Assembly (NCBI RefSeq): GCF_016775155.1
Contig: NZ_JAEUGD010000023.1
Location: 248,001 to 312,000, forward strand
Reading direction: 5' to 3'
Length of the DNA: 64,000 bases
Source: Fulvivirga marina
GTDB taxonomy: Bacteria; Bacteroidota; Bacteroidia; Cytophagales; Cyclobacteriaceae
Made by a program: the position numbers and the translations under genes. Below, in pieces: positions 34,441 to 44,202 of the stretch (its first letter is position 1; each line of letters starts with the position of its first letter). The notes beneath the pieces were generated by a model that was given only the letters and a program-made list of their open reading frames with translations, was not told the origin of the DNA and did not search any database.

Positions 34441-35286
34441 ATGAAAGATTACGCATTTTTTATTGCGCTTTTATTTTTTACCAACTTTCTGTTCGCCCAG
34501 TCTGACATTACAATATGTCATACTTCTCCTACGCAGGCTTTCGCGATGTTTGCTTCCGACCAAAAATTTAATGGGGAACATGCTGAGCCTGAGCCATATT
34601 TACACTATAGCAAGGACGGTAAAATGATTAAGATAAAGACAGCTGATGGCAAAACTGCTAATGCCTATTTGCTGGAGGCGCAGGAGGATTCCGATGATTA
34701 TTTGTTTGTGATTCATGAATGGTGGGGACTAAATGGTCACATCAAAAAAATGGCAGAGAAATATTATCGAGAGCTGGGTAACGTTAATGTGCTGGCCCTT
34801 GATCTATATGATAGCAAGGTTGCAGAGACCAGGGAGAAAGCCTCAGAATACATGGGACAGGCTGATGAAAAGAGAGTTCGTGCAATTATACAAGGGGCAC
34901 TTGACTATGCTGGAAATGGTTCGAAAATAGCTGCCATTGGCTGGTGTTTTGGTGGAGGGTGGGCTCTGCAGGCGGCTATGATGGCAGGCAATGAGGCCCG
35001 AGGAGCCGTAATATACTACGGTATGCCAGAAAAGGATCTAAATAAAATCAAAGAGAAAATAAACTTTCCTGTTTTGGGTGTATTTGCCAGAAATGATAAT
35101 TGGATCACTCCTGAAGTAGTCTCAAAATTTCAGAAGGATATGCAGACGGCAAATAAGGAACTCAAGATTCACTTTTACGAAGCAACTCACGCGTTTGCTA
35201 ACCCTAGCAACCCTAACCATGATATGAAGGCGGCTGAAGACGCTTACCAAAAGTCATTAGCATTTTTGAAGGAAGTGCTGGATTAA
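34441..35286 (+). CDS. Exported dienelactone hydrolase family protein
   Basis: 281 residues with a signal peptide ending LFAQ. Dienelactone hydrolase fold with nucleophile Cys169 (GWCFGGG), Asp219 (ARNDNW) and His250 (ATHAFANP), and the Glu-Trp-Trp-Gly segment after strand 1. The family cleaves cyclic esters; exported Bacteroidota members have unknown substrates. It lies 51 bases after dinB and could share its transcript. Confidence 0.88.
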   Translation: MKDYAFFIALLFFTNFLFAQSDITICHTSPTQAFAMFASDQKFNGEHAEPEPYLHYSKDGKMIKIKTADGKTANAYLLEAQEDSDDYLFVIHEWWGLNGHIKKMAEKYYRELGNVNVLALDLYDSKVAETREKASEYMGQADEKRVRAIIQGALDYAGNGSKIAAIGWCFGGGWALQAAMMAGNEARGAVIYYGMPEKDLNKIKEKINFPVLGVFARNDNWITPEVVSKFQKDMQTANKELKIHFYEATHAFANPSNPNHDMKAAEDAYQKSLAFLKEVLD

Positions 35287-35384
35287 GTGTTATTATATTC
35301 ATGTACCTTTTACCTCGTTTTTGCTTAGGATATAAAAGTATTAGGAGTTAGCTTAAACGATGGTAAGGTAAATCCAATCATAAA

Positions 35385-36686
35385 ATGTCTATGGCTGAGC
35401 TACTTAATGCAAGTAAAATTACTGCGTTTCTAACTTTTTTATTGATCGTCACATTGGGGTTTCAGGCAATGTCAAAAACCACAATAAAGCACGGAAGCAT
35501 GGATCTGACTCAAATAGATATAAGTAATGCGGAACCAATAGTGCTTGACGGAGAATGGGAGTTTTACTGGAAGCAGATCCTGTTTCCATCTGATTTTACC
35601 TCTAAGAAGCATCCTTCAGCCCAATATATAAAGGTTCCAGCTGTTTGGAATGGTCTTAAACTGGGTAATTCAGAATTAACAGGGGAAGGTTATGCTACAT
35701 ACAGGTTGGTTATAACAAAAGATGAAAAGCCAGACTTGCTCAGTCTGGATATACCAAATGTATATACTAATTATGCGCTATGGGTTAACGGGGTAATGCT
35801 GGCTTCCAATGGTGTTGTTTCAAAAGAAGGGTCACAAGCAAAACCAGCATGGCGGCCACATGTGAAGATTTTTGAAGCTCAGGGAAAAACTATTGAGATC
35901 ATTTTGCAGGTGTCGAACTTTCATCATAACCGTGGAGGGGTGCATAAATCTATAAAGCTTGGTACACCGGATAATATTAGCAGGCAGCATGAATTCATAG
36001 TTGTTTCAAATGTTCTTCTGGTGGGAGGTTTATTGATATTGGGGGCTTTCTTTATTGGTTTTTTTCTGATAAGGAAAGGACTGTGGGCAACGTTGTATTT
36101 TGGCCTCTTGTGTTTATTCTGGGGTATTAGAGCTCTTTTTTCCAATATTTACCTCATTACATCGTTTTTCGATAGCATTAGCTGGGAGCTGGCCATTAGA
36201 GTGGAGTATCTTTCGTTATACCTTAGTATGCTGGTGGGTATGCTATTTATAAGTCAGGTGTTTTTGGATAAGAAGAAGTCTATTTATAAGTATACACTTA
36301 TCATGATCAACTACTGCATTATTGCATTAACGGTCATTTTGCCGCCTGTTTTTTTTACTCAATTACTTACTACCTACCAGTTTTTTATTGCAGTAAATTT
36401 TCTGTTTGTTATAATCGTTATTGTAAGGGCAATATTTAAGAAACAGCACGAGGCATGGTTCAGCGCAATGGGTATTATCATTGGAATGACCCTGTTTGCC
36501 TATGAATTAACAGCCTATGCTGTGGTTGTTAAAATAAACTTTATATTTCTCAACTTCGGATACCTAGCCGTTTTCTTCCTCAATTCCCTGGTATTGGCAT
36601 ACCACTTCGTGGGAGCCTACAAGCAGATCAATGTTCTGGAAGAGGAAAGAAATCGAAGTCTGGAAGGAAGATTGAGGGGCATTTAG
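35385..36686 (+). CDS. 7TM-DISM receptor protein without output domain
   Basis: 433 residues. Signal/anchor at about 9-30, then a galactose-binding-like periplasmic domain (DGEWEFYWKQILFPSDF, KVPAVWNG, GYATYRLVI, WVNGVMLASNG) as in 7TMR-DISM_2/jelly-roll sensors. Seven helices follow from about 205 to 415, and then a 20-residue helical tail (INVLEEERNRSLEGRLRGI). Relatives continue into a histidine kinase or GGDEF domain at this point; here the protein ends. It overlaps the convergent DUF4349 gene by 4 bases. Either a stand-alone receptor acting through a partner or a truncated kinase. Confidence 0.78.
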   Translation: MSMAELLNASKITAFLTFLLIVTLGFQAMSKTTIKHGSMDLTQIDISNAEPIVLDGEWEFYWKQILFPSDFTSKKHPSAQYIKVPAVWNGLKLGNSELTGEGYATYRLVITKDEKPDLLSLDIPNVYTNYALWVNGVMLASNGVVSKEGSQAKPAWRPHVKIFEAQGKTIEIILQVSNFHHNRGGVHKSIKLGTPDNISRQHEFIVVSNVLLVGGLLILGAFFIGFFLIRKGLWATLYFGLLCLFWGIRALFSNIYLITSFFDSISWELAIRVEYLSLYLSMLVGMLFISQVFLDKKKSIYKYTLIMINYCIIALTVILPPVFFTQLLTTYQFFIAVNFLFVIIVIVRAIFKKQHEAWFSAMGIIIGMTLFAYELTAYAVVVKINFIFLNFGYLAVFFLNSLVLAYHFVGAYKQINVLEEERNRSLEGRLRGI

Positions 36687-37528
36687 CCCCTGTTTCTTTT
36701 CAAGCGTAGGTTTTTAAATCGCTTTCTTAAAAGGAAGATTATAATTGAGGTCATCAGCAAAAATGGCCACAAGTAAGTAACTCCTATTATAAAACCTTTT
36801 AGAAGGTCCCAGCCGCCGCTAAACCCATCAGTCATTTTTAGCCAAAAACTCTTTGAAGGGGCCTGACTGGCTGTATAAATATCCTGATATGCACTGAGGT
36901 GAATGGTTGACATATTTACCTGGCTATTCAAAAAATTAAGCCTTCCTTCTTTTGCCTCTATCTCTTCGCGGATCATGCGCAGTTCATTTTCGACCTTAAG
37001 AATGTCCTCCACCTTATGAGCTTTTTTCAATATTTCCCTGTATTGCTCTTCTACCGCTCTTTTATTCTTTAGCCTGATCTTCAGATCAACAAACTCTTCA
37101 GTAACATCCTGGGCATTGATATTATTGGTGTAGACGAATGATGCCTGAGTAATTATTTTCTTAAGGAGTGCACCCAACTGATCCTGCTGTACACGAATAG
37201 TCATTTCGAGAGATAGCCGATAATTATTGTTAGTGCGATTATCTGTATTCACATACGCATTAAACTGCTTAATGATATTGTCAATATTTGATTTTGCTGA
37301 ATCCAGATTTTCTACCTGCATGTTGACATTTGCTGTTTTGATCACTTTTCTTTCTACAGGACCTGACAGACTTGCAAACCTGATATCAGGAGGGGAAGAT
37401 TGTTCCGTAGCTGGTATTTCCTGTAAATCTTCTGCATAGCTAAACTCACCATTCATGCTTTTTTCACCTTGACAGGCACCCATGGTTATGACCATCATTA
37501 TTAAGAGATATTTCAGCGGCTTTTTCAT
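36683..37528 (-). CDS. DUF4349 lipoprotein
   Basis: 281 residues. Lipobox MGAC near residue 19; then a DUF4349 domain with KTANVNMQVENLDSAKSNID, NITAQDV-like INAQDVTEEFVDLKIRLKNK, a coiled coil (about 155-200, EEQYREILKKAHKVEDILKVENE), and a C-terminal membrane helix (about 247-268) followed by basic residues. DUF4349 proteins are envelope proteins of unknown function. Having both a lipid anchor and a terminal helix is usual for the family. Confidence 0.88.
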   Translation of the reverse strand: MKKPLKYLLIMMVITMGACQGEKSMNGEFSYAEDLQEIPATEQSSPPDIRFASLSGPVERKVIKTANVNMQVENLDSAKSNIDNIIKQFNAYVNTDNRTNNNYRLSLEMTIRVQQDQLGALLKKIITQASFVYTNNINAQDVTEEFVDLKIRLKNKRAVEEQYREILKKAHKVEDILKVENELRMIREEIEAKEGRLNFLNSQVNMSTIHLSAYQDIYTASQAPSKSFWLKMTDGFSGGWDLLKGFIIGVTYLWPFLLMTSIIIFLLRKRFKNLRLKRNRG

Positions 37529-37651
37529 AGTTATCTATTTTACATTTTTAATATAGATGCTTCAAACTAGCTAATTCCATAACTTTGATCGCTGAAAAAG
37601 TCACTTTTAATTTTTATCATCTTATAATTTCAATTGCATACCTTTACGAGC

Positions 37652-40450
37652 ATGAGCAAACCTGAAAAAAAGTTATTTCTCCTTGATGCCTACGCACTTA
37701 TTTACAGAGCCCATTTTGCTTTCAGCAAAAACCCAAGAATCAGTTCTAAGGGGGTGAATACTGGCGTAATGTTCGGTTTTATGAATACTCTCTTAGAGGT
37801 GTTGCAAAAGCAGAAGCCTACACATATAGCAGTTGCTTTTGATACCTCTGCTCCTACGTTCAGGCATGAGCAATTTGCGGAGTATAAAGCTCATCGGGAA
37901 GAAACACCTGAAGATATAAAGACTGGGATTCCGGTGGTTAAGGATATTGTAAGGGCATTTAATATCCCTGTAATTGAGCTGGATGGATATGAAGCAGATG
38001 ATATAATTGGTACCTTGGCTAAAAAAGCTGGCGAAGCAGGGTTTGAGGTGTTTATGATGACGCCAGACAAGGATTTTGGACAGTTAGTGGATGAGCATGT
38101 TTACTTATATAAACCTGCTTATATGGGCAATGCGGTAGATGTACTTGGAGTACCAGAGGTACTGGAGAAATGGAACATAGAACGTGTTGATCAGGTAAAG
38201 GATATGCTGGGTTTGCAGGGAGATGCTGCCGATAATATTCCTGGGATTCCGGGTATTGGGCCAAAGACAGCGGCAAAACTTATCAAAGAATTTGGATCAG
38301 TGGAAGAGCTGGTAGCCAATGTGGATAAGCTCAAGGGTAAGCAAAAGGAAAACGTAGAAACTTACGGGCAGCAAGGAGTACTTTCAAAAGAGTTGGCAAC
38401 CATTAATACGGAAGTGCCTATAGAGTTTAATGAGAAGGAACTGCTTTATGAAGGCCCTGATGAAGAAAAGCTGAAGCCAATATGCGAAGAGCTTGAATTC
38501 AAGACGATCATGAAGCGCATATTCGGAGAGGAGGCATCAGGTAAAACTGCACCATTATCTTCAGGTCAACTTTCGATGTTCAGTGATGAAAGTAAGGCTA
38601 CCATTGATGCAAATGAGACCGTTGCTGTTGAAAAGGGAAGTATCAAATCAGTTGAACATGATTATCATCTGATCACTTCAGCAGAAAAGAGAAAAGAATT
38701 GATAGAGTTTCTGCAAAAGCAGGAAGAATTTTGCTTTGATACAGAAACCACGGACATAGATGCTGTGGAGGCGGAGGTCGTGGGACTCGCGTTTTCCTAT
38801 GTTAAAGGTGAAGCCTACTATGTGGCACTTGCGGAAAGCTTTGAAGAGTCCAAGGCAATATTGCAGGAGTTTAAACCTGTGATGGAAAATGAGAAAGTTG
38901 CCAAGATAGGCCAAAACGTTAAGTATGATATTCTTGTGCTAAAGAAATATGGTATACATGTGAAAGGGAAGATATTTGATACCATGTTAGCACATTATGT
39001 TATTGAGCCAGAAATGCCTCATAACATGGATGCCATTGCGGAGCAATACCTGAACTATACATGTGTGCCGATTACTGCTGTTTTAGGAGCTAAAGGCAAG
39101 CAACAGAGGAATATGCGTGATATTGCACCTAAAGATATAGTGGAGTATGCAGGAGAGGATGCTGATATAACGCTGCAGCTAAAGCAGGTGCTGTCCGAGC
39201 AACTTAAAAAGGAGGAAAAACTAGTCAGCCTCCTTGATAAAGTTGAGTACCCGTTGGCTTATGTGCTTTCGGATATGGAGTTTGAAGGTGTAAGAATAGA
39301 TGAGGGTGCATTGAAGCAGATGTCTGCTGAACTTCAGGAGGCTAGCGTGCAGGCTCAGGAAGAAATATTTAAAATAGCCGGATGTGAGTTTAATATAGCA
39401 TCTCCAAAACAGTTGGGTGAGGTTTTGTTTGATAGACTGAAGCTCATGGAAAAACCTAAAAAGACCAAATCAGGACAGTATGCTACAGGTGAAGAAATTC
39501 TTAGCAGGCTGGCTGCAGAGCATGATATAGCAAGGAAAATACTTGAATTTAGAGAGTATCAAAAACTCAAGTCTACTTACGTGGATGCATTGCCTAAAAT
39601 GATCAGTGCGAGTGATGGCAGAGTTCATACTGATTATGGGCAGGCTGTAGCAGCAACGGGTAGGTTGAGCTCTAATAACCCGAACCTTCAGAATATTCCA
39701 ATAAGAACTGAGAAGGGGAGAGAAATCAGAAAGGCATTTGTTCCAAGAGATGAGAATCATGTGCTGCTGTCAGCAGATTATTCACAGATCGAACTTCGAA
39801 TAGCGGCATCTTTTGCGCAAGATAAAGATATGATAGAGGCCTTTAAGAATGGCAGAGATATTCATGCTACTACAGCGGCAAAAGTTTTTAATGTTGCCCT
39901 TGAAGATGTTGATCCTAATATGAGACGGAAGGCTAAAGAAGTCAACTTCGGGATTATCTACGGAATATCGGCGTTTGGTTTATCTCAAAATCTTAACATT
40001 CCACGATCTGAGGCCAATGATATTATCAATGCTTATTTCAAAGAGTTTTCTTCCATCAAAAAGTATATGGATGACTCTGTTAATAAAGCTAAGGAACAGG
40101 GGTATGTGGAAACCATTATGGGCAGAAGAAGGTATCTTCGGGATATTAACTCCAGAAATGCCACTATGAGAGGCTATGCCGAACGAAATGCTATCAATGC
40201 CCCGATTCAGGGTAGTGCAGCAGATATCATCAAGGTAGCCATGGTTAACATTCACCAGTGGTTGAAGGAAGAGAAGCTTAGCACCAAAATGATATTGCAG
40301 GTGCATGATGAATTGATCTTCGATGTGCCTAAGGCTGAAGTTGAAAAGGTTAAGGAGAACGTGATCAGGCTTATGATGTCGGCCGTGAACCTGGAAGTGC
40401 CTTTGGAAGTGGAAGCTGGTGTAGGCGAAAACTGGTTAAAAGCACACTAA
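37652..40450 (+). CDS. polA: DNA polymerase I
   Basis: 932 residues from the ATG at 37652 (an in-frame TTG at 37634 adds six unconserved residues). Three domains are present: 5'-3' exonuclease (about 1-300, ELDGYEADDIIGTLA, GDAADNIPGIPGIGPKTA), 3'-5' exonuclease (about 345-530) with the metal ligands in DTETTD, NVKYDIL and EDADITLQL intact, and polymerase with motif A ADYSQIELR, motif B RRKAKEVNFGIIYG and motif C QVHDELIFDVP. Proofreading therefore appears functional, unlike Taq-type enzymes. Downstream dehydratase gene begins 20 bases after the stop. Confidence 0.96.
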   Translation: MSKPEKKLFLLDAYALIYRAHFAFSKNPRISSKGVNTGVMFGFMNTLLEVLQKQKPTHIAVAFDTSAPTFRHEQFAEYKAHREETPEDIKTGIPVVKDIVRAFNIPVIELDGYEADDIIGTLAKKAGEAGFEVFMMTPDKDFGQLVDEHVYLYKPAYMGNAVDVLGVPEVLEKWNIERVDQVKDMLGLQGDAADNIPGIPGIGPKTAAKLIKEFGSVEELVANVDKLKGKQKENVETYGQQGVLSKELATINTEVPIEFNEKELLYEGPDEEKLKPICEELEFKTIMKRIFGEEASGKTAPLSSGQLSMFSDESKATIDANETVAVEKGSIKSVEHDYHLITSAEKRKELIEFLQKQEEFCFDTETTDIDAVEAEVVGLAFSYVKGEAYYVALAESFEESKAILQEFKPVMENEKVAKIGQNVKYDILVLKKYGIHVKGKIFDTMLAHYVIEPEMPHNMDAIAEQYLNYTCVPITAVLGAKGKQQRNMRDIAPKDIVEYAGEDADITLQLKQVLSEQLKKEEKLVSLLDKVEYPLAYVLSDMEFEGVRIDEGALKQMSAELQEASVQAQEEIFKIAGCEFNIASPKQLGEVLFDRLKLMEKPKKTKSGQYATGEEILSRLAAEHDIARKILEFREYQKLKSTYVDALPKMISASDGRVHTDYGQAVAATGRLSSNNPNLQNIPIRTEKGREIRKAFVPRDENHVLLSADYSQIELRIAASFAQDKDMIEAFKNGRDIHATTAAKVFNVALEDVDPNMRRKAKEVNFGIIYGISAFGLSQNLNIPRSEANDIINAYFKEFSSIKKYMDDSVNKAKEQGYVETIMGRRRYLRDINSRNATMRGYAERNAINAPIQGSAADIIKVAMVNIHQWLKEEKLSTKMILQVHDELIFDVPKAEVEKVKENVIRLMMSAVNLEVPLEVEAGVGENWLKAH

Positions 40451-40469
40451 AATTTAGTTAATACATAAT

Positions 40470-41420
40470 ATGTCGAACATACCTGATCGGGAATCAATAA
40501 TAGCAGCTCATGAAAGGGTTGCTCCATTTATTCACCGTACACCAGTTTATACTTGTGAAAGTTTAAATAAAATAACTGGCGCGAATCTATTTTTCAAATG
40601 TGAGAACTTTCAAAAAGTAGGCGCATTCAAGGCTCGAGGAGGAATGAACGCTATTCTTTCGCTCTCATCCGAAGAAAGGAAATCCGGTGTGGCCACACAT
40701 TCTTCGGGCAACCATGCCCAAGCTGTGGCATTGGCTGCAAAAGAGAATGGCGTAAAAGCTTATATAGTAATGCCATCTAACTCCGCTACTGTAAAGAAAG
40801 CAGCCGTGTTAGGGTATGGTGCAGAACTGATTGAATGCGAACCTACATTACAGGCGCGAGAAGAAACTTTACAAACGGTTGTTGAAAAAACCGGGGCTAC
40901 ATTAGTCCACCCTTATGATGATCATCGAATCGTAGAGGGGCAAAGTACCGCTGCAAAAGAGTTGATCGAGGATGTTAATGAAAAGCTTGATTTTATTTTA
41001 ACTCCGGTTGGAGGGGGAGGCATGCTAAGTGGGGCATCTTTAGCGGCACATTACTTTTCAACAGGAACTAAAGTTATTGGTTGTGAACCATCAGGTGCGG
41101 ATGATGCATACCGCTCCTTCAAATCGAAGAAACTAGTGCCTCAGATCAATCCTCAAACCATTGCAGATGGTTTAAGAACTTCTCTTGGCAAAAAGCCTTT
41201 TGAGATTATCATGAGACATACAGAGGATATTTTACTAGCAGATGATGCTGAAACTATAGCTGCTATGCAGATGATCTGGGAGAGAATGAAAATAGTAGTA
41301 GAGAGCTCTTCGTCAGTTCCTTTGGCTGCTTTGATTAGAAATAAGGATCAGTTTGCTGGTAAAAATGTAGGGATTGTTATCAGTGGGGGTAATGTAGATT
41401 TGAAAGAGTTACCTTTTTAA
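40470..41420 (+). CDS. PLP-dependent serine/threonine dehydratase or serine racemase-like enzyme
   Basis: 316 residues, fold type II PLP enzyme. Schiff-base Lys54 (FKARGG), Asn of SSGNHAQA, phosphate-binding PVGGGGMLSG and the C-terminal SGGNVDL. No ACT regulatory domain, so the catabolic threonine dehydratase / serine racemase group rather than IlvA. Probably co-transcribed with polA (20-base gap). Threonine ammonia-lyase versus serine racemase cannot be decided by eye. Confidence 0.88.
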   Translation: MSNIPDRESIIAAHERVAPFIHRTPVYTCESLNKITGANLFFKCENFQKVGAFKARGGMNAILSLSSEERKSGVATHSSGNHAQAVALAAKENGVKAYIVMPSNSATVKKAAVLGYGAELIECEPTLQAREETLQTVVEKTGATLVHPYDDHRIVEGQSTAAKELIEDVNEKLDFILTPVGGGGMLSGASLAAHYFSTGTKVIGCEPSGADDAYRSFKSKKLVPQINPQTIADGLRTSLGKKPFEIIMRHTEDILLADDAETIAAMQMIWERMKIVVESSSSVPLAALIRNKDQFAGKNVGIVISGGNVDLKELPF

Positions 41421-41467
41421 GTTGCTTTTAGGAGAAAAAAGCACATTAACACCAAATATAAGTTCCG

Positions 41468-41652
41468 GTGATTTGCGAAATAATAGTTTACTCTATTGAG
41501 GCAGCTCTTAAAGCTCAGAAAGGAAGATCTGATTGTATAGAGTTATGTGATAATCCGGGAGAAGGAGGGGCCATAGTACGGGGTTTCTGTTGCGTATAGC
41601 TGACTCGGAGAAGATCAAAGGAGTTCGAGCGACTGTGGAATCAATAAAATAA
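41468..41652 (+). pseudogene. cutC: Remnant of a cutC (copper homeostasis / TIM-barrel) gene
   Basis: In the 388-base gap 41421-41808, positions 41468-41570 encode VICEIIVYSIEAALKAQKG, then SDCIELCDNPGEGG, which matches the N-terminus of CutC (EICCYSMECALTAQ.., ELC..P.EGG). The frame stops at 41597-41599. In another frame, 41596-41652 encodes ADSEKIKGVRATVESIK plus stop, resembling CutC C-termini. The 200 or so residues between are missing, consistent with an internal deletion plus frameshift. The remaining bases to 41760 hold short open segments I cannot assign. Expression is not expected. Confidence 0.6.
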
Positions 41653-41760
41653 GTGCTTTGTGGCATATGTTTAGCTCTAAGTTTTGATCAGGAGATAATT
41701 CCTTATGGATATATACCAGAGATAGGAGAAAGCGTTCTTATTGAGTCTGGTTTTATAAGA

Positions 41761-41792
41761 TTAGTCGGTGGAGAGGTTTCCCCACCGACTAA
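41761..41792. terminator. Strong hairpin after the first M1 peptidase gene
   Basis: Perfect 11-bp stem TTAGTCGGTGG / CCACCGACTAA with a 10-base loop, 17 bases beyond the stop of the minus-strand peptidase gene. There is no long T-run on either strand, so termination is inferred from stem strength and position. Confidence 0.55.
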
Positions 41793-41808
41793 TAGTAGTA
41801 CTATTTAA

Positions 41809-44031
41809 TTAATTTACTTTCCGCTTAAATTTGTCGAACTTTGATGCATTTTCTCTTGGAGGGAAGGAGTTATCATCAGGGTTAGTATCGGCAGTTTCTT
41901 CATTGGGATCGAATTTGATTGAGGCGACTTCTTTTTCAAAGACAAAGACTTTAGTCACTTCTTTCTCATTCATTCTCCAGATTTCAGCAGGGATTCTCTC
42001 CGTACTTTTGCTTCCATCTGTAAAGGTAAATTCAACAATTAATGGAGTAACCAAGCCGCCTTTATTGGCAAACTTTACCTGATAGAGGTTCTTATCAGCA
42101 AACTTTTGCATGATCGCCTTATCATCTACCTTGTTCATAAATTCTCCATAATACCTTGGATCAGTTTCAACCAATGAGAACTCTTCAGGGCCATTGCTGA
42201 AATCCATAGCTTTGTTGTCTTCACCTTTAGCCGTAAGATCCCCTTTTTTCACCTTTTTGCCTTTGTTCTCTATATCGTTGCTTTCAGTTCTTAAGCGGAA
42301 CCACTTTACCTCCTCAACTCCTACATCTACATGGTCGACGCTATAGAACCAGCCCTTCCAGAACCAGTCAAGATCAACAGCAGAGGCATCTTCCATACTT
42401 CTGAAAAAGTCAGCGGGCTTAGGGTGTTTGAATTTCCATCGGTTAGCATATTCTTTAAAAGCCGCATCGAATAGCTCAGGGCCCATTACCGTTTCTCGTA
42501 ATACCGTTAGTGCAGCTGAAGGCTTACCATAGGCATTGTAACCGAACTGTACTACTTGTTCAGAGTTTGTCATGATAGGCCTGATATTGCTTTTATCTCC
42601 TTTCATGTATGTTACTATACCCTTAGGGGTACCCCATTCCAGGTCTAACTCAGGGTAACGTTCTCTTTTAGTTTCTTTTTCCAGAAACGTATTTAACCCT
42701 TCATCCATCCATGTCCATTGCCTTTCGTCTGAGTTAACGATCATTGGGAAATAATTATGTCCCACTTCGTGAACGATAACGCTTACCATGCCATCGCGGA
42801 GTCTTTCAGAAATCACTCCGTTTCTTGGTCTTCCAAAGTTGAAGCAGATCATTGGATATTCCATGCCTTGGTTTGCAGCATTTACAGAAATGGCAACAGG
42901 ATAGGGGTAATCAAATGTCCTTGCAGAGTACACTTCAAGGGTGTTTTTAACAGCTTTTGTGGATTCAGCCCAAAGCGGATTTCCTTCTTTCGGGTAAAAT
43001 GACATAGCCAAAGGTGTATTAGTCTCCAATTTCACTGCCTGGGCATCCCAGATATACTTTCTTGATGAGGCGAATGCAAAATCTCTTACATTCTTTGCCG
43101 CAAATTTCCAGGTCTTGGTTTTTGTGGCTTTGTTTTTCTCATTAGCAATTGCTTCTTCCTCTGTTACGATGAACACCGGGGCTTCATAGCTTTTCCTGGC
43201 TTGCTCAAGTCGTTCATATTGTGTTTTTGTAAGTACTTCCTTAGCATTGGTAAGTTCACCGGTAGCAGCTACAATGTGATCTGCTGGCACGGTTATATTC
43301 ACCTGATAGTCTCCGAATACAAGTGCAAACTCTCCTCTTCCTATGAATTGCTTGTTTTGCCACCCCTCATAGTCGTCATAAACAGCCATACGCGGAAACC
43401 ACTGTGCACATGTATAAGCATAGTTATCGTCGGCAGGGAAATACTCATACCCTCCACGGCCGTCAATCGTCATTCTGTCATAGATGTTGTATGACCAGTC
43501 TATGGAAAATGTAAAAGTATCCCCTTTTTTCATTGGCTGAGGCAGGTCGATGCGCATCATAGTACGGTTGATGATATGCGTCAATGGCTTACCAGCTTCA
43601 TCTTTTACAGCTTTAATTTTATAGCCTCCCTCATAATCTGCAGAAGCCATTTGCGATTGGAAGGATTTCGTAGCAGTAGAATCTTTGATTTCACCTGTTT
43701 TGGTTTGTGAGTTAAGATTCCCACTTGCTCTTACATTCTGGTCTAGCTGTACCCAAAGGTAGGTAAGTACATCTGGAGAGTTATTGTAGTATTTTATGGT
43801 TTCCGAACCAGTCAAAATTTGTTTCTTGTCATCTATGGCAACATCTATTTTATAGTCAGCCTGCTGCTGCCAGTAATTAACCCCGGGTGCTCCGGAGCCG
43901 GTCCTGTATGAATTTGGTGTAGGTAACTGCTGGCCCAACTGCTCAAACTTCTGCCCCCATTCTTCTTGCGCAAATGTGGTATTGATAAATAGAAAAGTAA
44001 GAAGCAGCAAAAAAACGCTTTTGTTTCTCAT
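41809..44031 (-). CDS. Secreted M1 family metallopeptidase (aminopeptidase-like), paralogue 1
   Basis: 740 residues. Signal peptide ending TFAQ (22). The gluzincin core is complete: HEVGH (421-425) and third zinc ligand Glu444 in WMDEGLNTF. The substrate-site GMEYP (389-393) replaces the usual GAMEN, as in related Bacteroidota M1 proteins. N-terminal beta-sandwich about 55-260 and a C-terminal region ending in a charged, Asn/Asp-rich tail. It shares most of its length with the neighbouring gene at 44203-46431, a clear tandem duplication. Periplasmic or surface peptide trimming is likely. Confidence 0.92.
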   Translation of the reverse strand: MRNKSVFLLLLTFLFINTTFAQEEWGQKFEQLGQQLPTPNSYRTGSGAPGVNYWQQQADYKIDVAIDDKKQILTGSETIKYYNNSPDVLTYLWVQLDQNVRASGNLNSQTKTGEIKDSTATKSFQSQMASADYEGGYKIKAVKDEAGKPLTHIINRTMMRIDLPQPMKKGDTFTFSIDWSYNIYDRMTIDGRGGYEYFPADDNYAYTCAQWFPRMAVYDDYEGWQNKQFIGRGEFALVFGDYQVNITVPADHIVAATGELTNAKEVLTKTQYERLEQARKSYEAPVFIVTEEEAIANEKNKATKTKTWKFAAKNVRDFAFASSRKYIWDAQAVKLETNTPLAMSFYPKEGNPLWAESTKAVKNTLEVYSARTFDYPYPVAISVNAANQGMEYPMICFNFGRPRNGVISERLRDGMVSVIVHEVGHNYFPMIVNSDERQWTWMDEGLNTFLEKETKRERYPELDLEWGTPKGIVTYMKGDKSNIRPIMTNSEQVVQFGYNAYGKPSAALTVLRETVMGPELFDAAFKEYANRWKFKHPKPADFFRSMEDASAVDLDWFWKGWFYSVDHVDVGVEEVKWFRLRTESNDIENKGKKVKKGDLTAKGEDNKAMDFSNGPEEFSLVETDPRYYGEFMNKVDDKAIMQKFADKNLYQVKFANKGGLVTPLIVEFTFTDGSKSTERIPAEIWRMNEKEVTKVFVFEKEVASIKFDPNEETADTNPDDNSFPPRENASKFDKFKRKVN

Positions 44032-44153
44032 CTTATTGATATTATAGTTTGTCGAATAACACGCTAATCTAAATCATTTAGTCGAACGGTTAGTTCCTAA
44101 TTGTACTAATTATGTTTAAAACTTTTACAAATGGTCTTAAAATGTGCCGGAAT

Positions 44154-44185
44154 AAAAAAAGCCCCTGATTTTCAGAGGCTTTTTT
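44154..44185 (-). terminator. Intrinsic terminator between the two M1 peptidase genes
   Basis: 14-bp stem (44155-44168 with 44172-44185) with one mismatch; on the minus strand it ends in a T-run, 18 bases after the stop of paralogue 2. The symmetric T-run would also work on the plus strand. Confidence 0.85.
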
Positions 44186-44202
44186 GTAATTGTAGAGCTA
44201 TA

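Noticed and set aside
41421-41808. Possible small RNA or regulatory region in the long gap after the dehydratase gene
   Set aside because: Codon-like similarity to CutC in two frames explains much of the stretch better than a structured RNA; only the hairpin at 41761-41792 stands out.
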